The notes under the pieces: generated by a model
What the model saw: the letters and a program-made list of their open reading frames with translations, nothing else
What the model was told of the DNA's origin: nothing
Database searches by the model: none
Assembly (NCBI GenBank): GCA_964568815.1
Contig: CAZMRY010000068.1
Coordinates: forward strand, 1 to 8,049
From: RGIG8700 sp964568815
Lineage (GTDB): Bacteria; Bacillota; Clostridia; RGIG6154
Reading direction: 5' to 3'
DNA: 8,049 nt
Program-made: the position numbers and the translations under genes
Shown here: positions 1 through 5,793 of the stretch, piece after piece
Layout of the letters: every line of letters begins with the position of its first letter
How positions within the stretch are numbered: the stretch's first letter is position 1

Positions 1-12
1 AACTTGCAGTTC

Positions 13-24
13 CTTTTATAAAAG
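13..24. repeat. 12-bp perfect palindrome upstream of the heat-shock promoter
   Basis: CTTTTATAAAAG reads the same on both strands. It lies 7 bp before the CtsR-type site. It has no loop, so it is more likely a protein-binding palindrome or chance in AT-rich DNA than a terminator. The window begins only 12 bp upstream, so any upstream gene end or second promoter that would explain it is out of view. Confidence 0.3.
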
Positions 25-31
25 ATATGAA

Positions 32-48
32 AGTCAAAGAAAGTCAAA
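32..48 (+). promoter_or_regulatory. CtsR-type operator (tandem heptamer)
   Basis: The sequence AGTCAAA-GAA-AGTCAAA is an exact match to the published CtsR consensus RGTCAAA-NAN-RGTCAAA. CtsR is the class III heat-shock repressor of low-G+C Gram-positives and controls clp genes. In some species, such as Staphylococcus aureus, it also controls dnaK and groE jointly with HrcA. The direct repeat extends to 10 bp (GAAAGTCAAA at 29-38 and 39-48). It sits about 20 bp upstream of the -35 hexamer, farther than usual for a simple repressor site. It may therefore act on a second promoter lying partly outside the window, or by extended contacts. No ctsR gene is present here. Confidence 0.75.
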
Positions 49-67
49 AATAATTTTCAAAAAACTG

Positions 68-96
68 TTGACAAATTTTATAAAAGGTGGTATCTT
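68..96 (+). promoter_or_regulatory. sigma-A type promoter of the hrcA-grpE-dnaK-dnaJ operon
   Basis: A perfect -35 hexamer TTGACA (68-73) is followed by a 17-bp spacer and a -10 hexamer TATCTT (91-96, four of six consensus positions). A transcription start near position 103 is inferred, which places CIRCE at the very beginning of the transcript, as in Bacillus dnaK and groE operons. An alternative -10, TATAAC at 96-101, would need a 22-bp spacer and is less likely. Confidence 0.8.
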
Positions 97-109
97 ATAA
101 CTAAAGCAA

Positions 110-136
110 TTAGCACTCAAATCAAATGAGTGCTAA
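110..136 (+). promoter_or_regulatory. CIRCE operator (HrcA binding site)
   Basis: TTAGCACTC at 110-118, a 9-base spacer, and GAGTGCTAA at 128-136 form the canonical CIRCE inverted repeat with no mismatch. HrcA, the product of the first gene, binds it and represses the operon. It ends two bases before the hrcA ribosome binding site AAGAGGTG (138-145). The transcript would therefore carry the repeat as a 9-bp stem next to the start signal, which could also affect mRNA stability or translation, as reported for CIRCE in Bacillus. Confidence 0.97.
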
Positions 137-151
137 CAAGAGGTGAAACAA

Positions 152-1207
152 ATGCTTGATGAAAGAAAAAAACAAATATTAAGAGCAATTGTTGACAGTT
201 ATATAAGCACAGCAGAACCTGTTGGTTCAAGAACCCTTGAAAAGAAATATAATTTAGGTTTAAGCTCTGCAACCATAAGAAACGAAATGTCTGATTTAGA
301 GGAGCTTGGTTATCTCAATCAGCCCCATACATCAGCAGGAAGAGTTCCATCTGTTAATGCGTACAGACTTTATGTTGATGAGCTTATGACACAATACAGC
401 TTAACAGTTGAAGAAATTGATGTTCTTCGTTCTGTTATGGAGGAGAAAATTGATTATCTTGACAAGGTTATTTCAAAAGCTTCAACAGTTATGTCAGATT
501 TGACCAACTGCACATCCTTTACTGTTGCTCCAAGAATTAAAACAGACGGAATAAAGAGTATAAGACTTATTTATATTGAAAGTAACATCTTTCTTGCGGT
601 TATAGTAACCGATCAGGGAATTATAAAAGACAAGAAAATCAGACTGCCTGTAAAAGTTACATCTGATGAGCTTGGCAGACTTGAGCTTTCAATCAACAAG
701 CACTTGACAGGAATAGATTTTTCATTAATAACAGTTGAAACAATCATAAAGCTTGTTAATGATGCAAATGTTTCAAACGAGCTTGTACTTTCTGTCTTCA
801 AATTTGTTCAGGAGTGCATTAATCCTACATCGGGTGCAGATGTGCATATAGACGGTAAAACAAACATTCTTAATTTCCCCGAATACAGCGATATTACAAA
901 GGCAAAAAAATTCCTTCAGCTTGTAGACAACAATCAGGGTATGCTTGAGGTTGTTAACAGTATGGATATTAACGAAGAGGGTGTAACCGTAAGCATCGGT
1001 GCAAAGGGAACAGCTCTTGAGGATTGCAGTATCATAACCTCAAGATATAAAATTGGTGACAATATGGAAGGTGTTATCGGCATTATAGGTCCTACCAGAA
1101 TGGACTATCAGAAAGCAGTTTCCGTTATGAAACATATGACTGATATAGTAAACAGCAAGATAAAAGAAATTTCATCAGGAGGTGAAGACGGTGAGCGAAG
1201 AAACTAA
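152..1207 (+). CDS. hrcA: heat-inducible transcription repressor HrcA
   Basis: HrcA is a dimeric repressor that binds CIRCE operators of the dnaK and groE operons and is released under heat stress, its activity being maintained by GroE. The protein has 351 residues, normal for the family. Residues 1-75 are the winged helix-turn-helix, with the recognition segment SSATIRNEMSDLEELGYL (38-55) and the family motif HTSAGRVPS (59-67). The GAF-like and dimerisation parts follow, with NILNFPEYSD (238-247) and the C-terminal hallmark GVIGIIGPTRMDY (307-319). I chose ATG at 152 because AGAGGTG (139-145) ends 6 bases before it. A GTG at 143 lies inside that Shine-Dalgarno sequence and would add three residues before the typical MLDERK start. 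The end overlaps grpE by 17 bases. Autoregulation through the CIRCE upstream is expected. Nothing is missing. Confidence 0.97.
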   Translation: MLDERKKQILRAIVDSYISTAEPVGSRTLEKKYNLGLSSATIRNEMSDLEELGYLNQPHTSAGRVPSVNAYRLYVDELMTQYSLTVEEIDVLRSVMEEKIDYLDKVISKASTVMSDLTNCTSFTVAPRIKTDGIKSIRLIYIESNIFLAVIVTDQGIIKDKKIRLPVKVTSDELGRLELSINKHLTGIDFSLITVETIIKLVNDANVSNELVLSVFKFVQECINPTSGADVHIDGKTNILNFPEYSDITKAKKFLQLVDNNQGMLEVVNSMDINEEGVTVSIGAKGTALEDCSIITSRYKIGDNMEGVIGIIGPTRMDYQKAVSVMKHMTDIVNSKIKEISSGGEDGERRN

Positions 1208-1682
1208 AGAAACAACAGAAGAAACAGTTGAAGAAACTATTGATCCCGTTGAAGAAAAACAGGAAGAGCCTGATTATAAGGATCAGTATTTAAGACTTAT
1301 GGCAGAGCTTGCAAACTATAAAAAAAGAACACAAAAGGAAAGCTTTGCAACCTATGCAAACGCAGTTTGTGATACAGTTGAAAAGCTGCTTCCTTTTATT
1401 GACAGCTTTGACAGAGCAGTAACTTCTATAGATAAAGAAGATACAACGCCCATAGCACAGGGACTTCTTATGATTTACAAACAGCTTACAGAAACACTTG
1501 AAAAGCTTGAGGTTAAAAAGATAGATGCCTTAAACTGCACATTTGACCCAAATTTCCATAACGCAGTTATGCACACAGAGGATGACAGCGTGGGTGAAAA
1601 CACAATAGTTGAAGAGTTTATGGCAGGCTATATGTATAAAGACAAAGTTATCAGACACAGTATGGTAAAAGTAGCAAATTAA
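1191..1682 (+). CDS. grpE: nucleotide exchange factor GrpE
   Basis: GrpE is a homodimeric co-chaperone that releases ADP from DnaK and resets the Hsp70 cycle in the cytosol. The protein has 163 residues, somewhat short for the family (E. coli 197), because the N-terminal part is brief. Residues 1-27 are acidic and low in complexity (repeated TEE/VEE units, encoded by three GAAGAAAC copies). A long helix follows with AELANYKKRTQKE (38-50) and LLPFIDSFDRA (66-76). The C-terminal beta domain has FDPNFHNAV (118-126) and ends with GYMYKDKVIRHSMVKVA (146-162), matching the GrpE signature. The start is GTG 1191, 5 bases after the strong AGGAGGTGA (1177-1185); an in-frame GTG at 1182 lies inside that site. 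The start lies within the hrcA coding region, so translation is probably coupled, and the GTG may keep GrpE below DnaK levels. Confidence 0.96.
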   Translation: MSEETKETTEETVEETIDPVEEKQEEPDYKDQYLRLMAELANYKKRTQKESFATYANAVCDTVEKLLPFIDSFDRAVTSIDKEDTTPIAQGLLMIYKQLTETLEKLEVKKIDALNCTFDPNFHNAVMHTEDDSVGENTIVEEFMAGYMYKDKVIRHSMVKVAN

Positions 1683-1701
1683 TTGAAAGGATTGAAATAT
1701 T

Positions 1702-3507
1702 ATGGGAAAAATTATTGGTATTGACTTAGGTACAACAAATTCATGCGTATCCGTTATGGAAGGCGGAGAAGCAGCAGTTATAACAAATGCAGAGGGCGGA
1801 AGAACAACTCCATCAGTTGTAGCCTTCACAAAAGATGGTGAAAGACTTGTAGGTCAGGTTGCAAAAAGACAGGCAATCACAAACCCTGACAGAACTATTA
1901 TCTCAATCAAAAGAGATATGGGTACAGACAAAAAGGTTACAATTGACGACAAGTCATACACACCACAGGAAATTTCAGCAATGATTCTCCAGAAGTTAAA
2001 GGCAGACGCAGAAAGCTACCTTGGAGAAACAGTTTCACAGGCAGTTATCACAGTTCCTGCATATTTCTCAGATGCACAGAGACAGGCAACAAAAGATGCA
2101 GGTAAAATTGCAGGTCTTGAAGTTTTAAGAATTATCAACGAACCAACAGCAGCAGCACTTTCATACGGTCTTGACAAAGACAGCGGTGAAAAGGTTATGG
2201 TATATGACCTTGGCGGCGGTACATTTGATGTATCTATTCTTGAAATCAGCGACGGTGTATTTGAAGTTTTAGCTACAAATGGTGATACAAAGCTTGGCGG
2301 TGACGACTTCGACCAGAAGCTTATTGACTATTTGGCAGACGAATTCAAAAAAGAAAACGGTATTGATTTGCGAGCTGATAAAATGGCTGCACAGAGATTA
2401 AAGGAAGCAGCAGAAAAAGCAAAAATCGAGCTTTCATCAGCTATGACATCAAATGTAAATCTTCCGTTTATTTCAGCAGATGCAACAGGTCCTAAGCACC
2501 TTGACATAACAATTACAAGAGCAAAATTTGACGAACTTACAGCTGACCTTGTTGAAAGAACAATGGAGCCAACAAGAAACGCATTAAAGGATTCAGGACT
2601 TTCAGCATCAGAAGTAAATAAGGTTATTTTAGTTGGCGGTTCATCAAGAATTCCTGCAGTTCAGGAAGCAGTTAAAAAGTTCATGGGTAAAGAGCCGCAC
2701 AAAGGCATTAATCCTGACGAATGTGTTGCAGTAGGTGCAGCAATTCAGGGCGGTGTACTCGGCGGTGATGTTAAGGGACTTCTCCTTTTAGACGTAACTC
2801 CGCTTTCACTTGGTATTGAAACACTCGGTAATGTATGCACAAAGCTTATCGAAAGAAATACAACTATTCCTACAAAGAAAAGCCAGATTTTCTCAACAGC
2901 GGCAGACGGACAGACATCAGTTGAAATCCATGTTCTTCAGGGTGAAAGAGAAATGGCTGCAGACAACAAAACTCTTGGCAGATTTTCATTAACAGGTATT
3001 GCTCCTGCTCCAAGAGGTGTGCCACAGATTGAAGTTACATTCGATATTGATGCAAACGGTATCGTAAATGTATCGGCAAAAGACCTTGGCACAGGTGCAG
3101 AACAGAAGATTACAATTACAGCTTCAACAAACCTTTCTGATGAAGATATCGACAAGGCTGTGAAAGAAGCTGAAAAATACGCAGAAGAAGACAAGAAAAA
3201 GAAAGAAGCAATTGAAACAAAAAATCAGGCAGACTCTCTCGTATATCAGTCAGAAAAAGCATTAGATGAAATGAAAGATAAAATTTCTGAAGAAGAAAAA
3301 GCATCTGTAACAGCAGAAATCGAAAAGGTTAAGGCTGCACTTGCAAATGATAACACAGAAGAAATCAAAGCTGCAACAGAATCGCTTCAGAAAGTATTCT
3401 ACGAAATCTCTGCAAAAATGTATCAGCAGGCACAGGGTCAGCCCGGTGCAGATGGTGCACAGCCAGGAACTAATGAGGCAAACGGCGAAGTAGTAGACGA
3501 AGATTGA
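1702..3507 (+). CDS. dnaK: molecular chaperone DnaK (Hsp70)
   Basis: DnaK is the ATP-dependent Hsp70 that binds exposed hydrophobic segments, working with DnaJ and GrpE. The protein has 601 residues. The nucleotide-binding domain (1-355) has all three Hsp70 signatures: IDLGTTNS (7-14), VYDLGGGTFDVSIL (167-180) and VILVGGSSRIPAVQEAV (308-324). It lacks the roughly 24-residue insert that Gram-negative DnaKs carry after IKR (69-71), a Gram-positive mark. The interdomain linker reads DVKGLLLLDVTP (356-367). The beta-sandwich substrate domain contains VLQGEREMAADNKTLG (411-426) and is followed by the helical lid. A Gly/Gln-rich tail ends in EVVDED. GAAAGGA (1685-1691) lies 10 bases before the ATG. 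The gap after grpE is 19 bases, so the two are co-transcribed from the CIRCE-controlled promoter. The one oddity is glycine at 359, where the linker usually has aspartate. Confidence 0.99.
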   Translation: MGKIIGIDLGTTNSCVSVMEGGEAAVITNAEGGRTTPSVVAFTKDGERLVGQVAKRQAITNPDRTIISIKRDMGTDKKVTIDDKSYTPQEISAMILQKLKADAESYLGETVSQAVITVPAYFSDAQRQATKDAGKIAGLEVLRIINEPTAAALSYGLDKDSGEKVMVYDLGGGTFDVSILEISDGVFEVLATNGDTKLGGDDFDQKLIDYLADEFKKENGIDLRADKMAAQRLKEAAEKAKIELSSAMTSNVNLPFISADATGPKHLDITITRAKFDELTADLVERTMEPTRNALKDSGLSASEVNKVILVGGSSRIPAVQEAVKKFMGKEPHKGINPDECVAVGAAIQGGVLGGDVKGLLLLDVTPLSLGIETLGNVCTKLIERNTTIPTKKSQIFSTAADGQTSVEIHVLQGEREMAADNKTLGRFSLTGIAPAPRGVPQIEVTFDIDANGIVNVSAKDLGTGAEQKITITASTNLSDEDIDKAVKEAEKYAEEDKKKKEAIETKNQADSLVYQSEKALDEMKDKISEEEKASVTAEIEKVKAALANDNTEEIKAATESLQKVFYEISAKMYQQAQGQPGADGAQPGTNEANGEVVDED

Positions 3508-3510
3508 TTA

Positions 3511-3561
3511 AAGCCTTCCCCTTGAGGGGAAGGGGGACCGCAGTATGCGGTGGATGAGGTG
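3511..3561. repeat. GC-rich two-hairpin (REP-like) intergenic repeat
   Basis: This stretch contains CCTTCCCC-TTGA-GGGGAAGG (3514-3533, 8-bp perfect stem, 4-base loop), then ACCGCA-GTA-TGCGGT (3537-3551, 6-bp stem, 3-base loop), then the tail GGATGAGGTG (3552-3561). By my count 32 of the 49 bases at 3513-3561 are G or C, far above the AT-rich genes around it. I recall the same plan (AAGCCTTCCCCTTGAGGGG, a variable short hairpin, GGATGAGGTG) as a dispersed intergenic repeat in gut clostridia. That family assignment is from memory. I see no second copy in this window, no transposase and no clear target-site duplication. Confidence 0.6.
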
Positions 3562-3568
3562 TATATAC

Positions 3569-3596
3569 TTAGAGTAGCTCTTATGGGCTACTCTAA
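3569..3596 (+). other. strong hairpin between dnaK and dnaJ (possible mRNA processing or stabilising element)
   Basis: TTAGAGTAGC (3569-3578) and GCTACTCTAA (3587-3596) pair perfectly over 10 bp. One U-G and one C-G pair extend the stem to 12, leaving a UUAU loop. No T-run follows directly: the nearest, TATTTT at 3603-3608, begins 6 bases later and abuts the dnaJ ribosome binding site. It is therefore not a typical intrinsic terminator. A stem that protects the 3' end of a processed dnaK message, or a partial attenuator lowering dnaJ, fits better. Those roles are inference. Confidence 0.6.
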
Positions 3597-3622
3597 AGCT
3601 TGTATTTTGGAAGGATAATCCT

Positions 3623-4756
3623 ATGGCAGAAAAAAGAGACTATTATGAGGTCCTCGGCATAAATAAAGGCGCGGATGAGGCGGAAATCAAGAAAGCCTTT
3701 CGCGGTATGGCAAAAAAATATCATCCTGATATGAATCCTGGTGATAAAGAGGCTGAGGCTAAATTTAAAGAAGTAAATGAAGCATATGAAGTGCTTTCAA
3801 ATCCTGAGAAAAAGCAAAGATATGACCAGTTCGGACACGCAGGCGTAGACCCAAGCTACGGCGGTGGCGGCGGAGCAGGAGGCTTTGGCGGTTTCGGTGG
3901 GTTTGACGGCTCTTTTGGTGACATTTTCAGTGACATTTTCGGCGGTTTTTCAGGTGCATCTGCAACAAACAATGCACCAAGACAGGGAAGTGACATAGAA
4001 ATCGAAGCAGACCTTACATTTGAAGAGGCAGCCTTTGGTACTAAAAAAGAAATCAAGTTCCAGAGAATAGAAGTCTGCGACGAGTGTAACGGCAGCGGTG
4101 CGAAAAAAGGTACATCTCCTGAAATATGTCCCGACTGTAAGGGTACAGGTCAGATTAAAACCGTTCAGAGAACTATGCTTGGCAATATGATGACATCAAG
4201 ACCTTGTCCAAGATGCTCAGGTAAGGGTAAAATTATAAAAGAAACCTGTTCAAAATGTTCAGGCGGAGGCAGAGTAAGAAAGAATAAGAAAATTATTCTT
4301 GATATACCTGAGGGCATCGACCACGGTCAGTATCTGCAGAAGAGAGGCTTCGGTAACGCAGGAACAAATGGCGGACCTTACGGTGATTTGCTTATCGGCA
4401 TAAGAATCAAGCCTCATCTCATCTTTAAGAGAAAAAATGCAGATGTATACTGTGAAGTTCCAATCAGCTTTGCAGAAGCGGCACTTGGTGCTGAAATTGA
4501 TGTCCCGACAATTCATGGAAATGTGGAATTTAAAATACCTGAGGGAACACAGACAGGTACAAAGTTTACAATCAAAGGAAAAGGTATAAAGAGAATGCTT
4601 GGTAAGGGCGACCATATCTTTACTGTAACTATAGATGTACCAAGAAATCTTTCAGCAAAGCAGAAAGAAATTTTAAGACAGTTCCAGGATGTTGACGAGG
4701 GCAACAACAAAAACAAAGAAAGCTTTGCAGAAAAAATCAAAAAAATATTCAAATAA
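3623..4756 (+). CDS. dnaJ: molecular chaperone DnaJ (type I Hsp40)
   Basis: DnaJ delivers unfolded clients to DnaK and stimulates its ATPase. The protein has 377 residues, the usual length for type I. The J domain spans about 5-70 with the essential HPD at 34-36. A Gly/Phe-rich region follows (80-110). The zinc-binding domain has four complete CxxCxGxG repeats, with cysteine pairs 152/155, 169/172, 195/198 and 209/212. The C-terminal beta domains include GPYGDLLIGIRIKPH (251-265) and AALGAEIDVPTIHGN (286-300). The chain ends KIKKIFK. The start is well placed: GGAAGGA (3609-3615) is 7 bases before the ATG. The gene belongs to the CIRCE operon, but 115 bases with two hairpin structures separate it from dnaK, so its level may be set apart from dnaK. 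I see no convincing promoter of its own in that gap. Nothing is broken. Confidence 0.98.
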   Translation: MAEKRDYYEVLGINKGADEAEIKKAFRGMAKKYHPDMNPGDKEAEAKFKEVNEAYEVLSNPEKKQRYDQFGHAGVDPSYGGGGGAGGFGGFGGFDGSFGDIFSDIFGGFSGASATNNAPRQGSDIEIEADLTFEEAAFGTKKEIKFQRIEVCDECNGSGAKKGTSPEICPDCKGTGQIKTVQRTMLGNMMTSRPCPRCSGKGKIIKETCSKCSGGGRVRKNKKIILDIPEGIDHGQYLQKRGFGNAGTNGGPYGDLLIGIRIKPHLIFKRKNADVYCEVPISFAEAALGAEIDVPTIHGNVEFKIPEGTQTGTKFTIKGKGIKRMLGKGDHIFTVTIDVPRNLSAKQKEILRQFQDVDEGNNKNKESFAEKIKKIFK

Positions 4757-4757
4757 G

Positions 4758-4786
4758 TTTACAAAAATCTTCATTTATGATATTAT
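4758..4786 (+). promoter_or_regulatory. extended -10 promoter for prmA and downstream genes
   Basis: TTTACA (4758-4763, five of six to the -35 consensus), a spacer of exactly 17 bp, and TATTAT (4781-4786, five of six to the -10 consensus) are preceded by TG at 4778-4779, making an extended -10 element. A start near 4793 is inferred, giving a leader of about 25 bases that contains the prmA ribosome binding site. The -10 lies over the loop of the terminator-like hairpin. A transcript starting here would contain only the end of its 3' arm and would escape termination. Confidence 0.6.
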
Positions 4787-4805
4787 AAATGAAGATTTAT
4801 TTTAT
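4765..4805 (+). terminator. terminator-like hairpin at the end of the heat-shock operon
   Basis: AAATCTTCATTTAT (4765-4778) and ATAAATGAAGATTT (4785-4798) pair perfectly over 14 bp around the loop GATATT. Taking the stem as its inner 11 bp, it is followed by TTTATTTTAT (4796-4805), an imperfect U-tract. An A-run (4763-4767) precedes it, so it might work weakly in the reverse direction too. Only two of the pairs are G-C, so termination is probably partial. It begins 8 bases after the dnaJ stop codon. Confidence 0.6.
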
Positions 4806-4817
4806 AGGAGAAATATT

Positions 4818-5777
4818 ATGAACTGGACAGAAGTGTGCGTTACAACCAATTCAGAGGGCATAGAAGCCATAACAGGAATGCTCCTTAATATTGGCATAAG
4901 CGGAATGAGAATAGAAAATGCAGATGATTTCAACGAGTTTTTAGAGGGTACACAGACCTACTGGGACTATGTTGATGAAGAACTTATGTATCTTAAAGAC
5001 TGCGAAACAAAGGTGTTTTTCTATCTTCCTGATAACACTCAGGGCATAGATATGTTTGCATCAGTAAAACAGGAAATAGAAATTTTAAAAACAGAAAATA
5101 AATACGGAGAACTTGAAATTAAGGTAACAAATGTTAAAGAAGAGGACTGGGCAAACAACTGGAAACAGTTCTTTAAGCCGTTTAACATTGGTGATAAGTT
5201 TTTAATAAAACCAACCTGGGAAAATGTTGAAAATAAAGAAAACAGAAAAATCCTTGAAATTGACCCCGGTATGAGCTTTGGTACAGGTACACACGAAACA
5301 ACCGCCCTTTGCCTTGAGGTTATGGAAAGGCTTGATTTAAAAGATAAAGAAGTCCTTGATTTAGGGTGCGGAAGCGGTATTTTATCAATCGGTGCACTTT
5401 TAATGGATGCAAAACACCTTAACTTAGTTGACATTGACCAGAACAGCGTTAAAATCGCAGGGGAGAACATAATGGGCAACGATTTTGATAAGAGCGTATT
5501 TGATGTTCACTGCGGAAATATTATAGATGATGAAGCCTTAAGAGAAAAAATCGGTTACAAAAAATATGATGTAATATTTGCAAACATAGTTGCAGATGTA
5601 CTTAAGGCAATGAGTCCGTATTTCAACGAATTCTTAAAAGAAAATTCAACCCTCGTTGTTTCAGGAATAATATCTGAAAGAAAAGACGAGGTTGTAGATA
5701 CAATCATAGAAAAAGGCTTCACAGTTATAGAGGAATACGAACGCGGAGCATGGGCTTGCGTTGTACTTAAAAATTAA
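4818..5777 (+). CDS. prmA: ribosomal protein L11 methyltransferase PrmA
   Basis: PrmA transfers methyl groups from S-adenosylmethionine to ribosomal protein L11 in the cytosol. The protein has 319 residues, close to the family norm. The N-terminal L11-recognition domain (1-60) leads into the family motif EEDWANNWKQFFKP (108-121). IDPGMSFGTGTHETT (148-162) is the PrmA hallmark near the cofactor. VLDLGCGSGILSIGA (179-193) is the Rossmann motif I, acidic D205 and D207 lie in the NLVDIDQNS segment that meets the cofactor ribose, and ANIVADVL (255-262) is the motif IV equivalent. I chose ATG 4818, 6 bases after AGGAGA (4806-4811). The reading frame stays open back into dnaJ, but an earlier start would add a Lys-rich tail unlike PrmA. 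prmA following dnaJ is common in Firmicutes. Here a promoter nested in the upstream hairpin probably drives it. Confidence 0.96.
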   Translation: MNWTEVCVTTNSEGIEAITGMLLNIGISGMRIENADDFNEFLEGTQTYWDYVDEELMYLKDCETKVFFYLPDNTQGIDMFASVKQEIEILKTENKYGELEIKVTNVKEEDWANNWKQFFKPFNIGDKFLIKPTWENVENKENRKILEIDPGMSFGTGTHETTALCLEVMERLDLKDKEVLDLGCGSGILSIGALLMDAKHLNLVDIDQNSVKIAGENIMGNDFDKSVFDVHCGNIIDDEALREKIGYKKYDVIFANIVADVLKAMSPYFNEFLKENSTLVVSGIISERKDEVVDTIIEKGFTVIEEYERGAWACVVLKN

Positions 5778-5793
5778 AGAAAGGAAGATAAAA

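Noticed and set aside
1197..1237. Three GAAGAAAC copies as a regulatory repeat
   Set aside because: They encode the low-complexity Glu/Thr-rich N-terminus of GrpE. Codon bias on repeated Glu-Glu-Thr units explains them.
3484..3507. Possible truncation of the DnaK C-terminus by the adjacent repeat element
   Set aside because: The protein still ends in an acidic EVVDED tail like those of other clostridial DnaKs as I recall them. The shortness comes from the Gly/Gln-rich stretch before it, so the element does not appear to have cut the gene.
3564..3569. TATACT as the -10 of a dnaJ promoter
   Set aside because: It matches five of six bases, but positions 16-18 bp upstream (around 3540-3547) hold nothing like TTGACA, and there is no TG in the extended position.
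3856..4056. Reverse-strand open frame rich in proline opposite the dnaJ Gly/Phe region
   Set aside because: It is a shadow of GGN glycine codons in dnaJ, and its product resembles no family. The other reverse-strand frames (613-801, 1530-1829, 2937-3194, 3116-3304, 4259-4615, 4513-4752, 5039-5479, 5661-5924, 7121-7333) likewise lie over well-supported genes.
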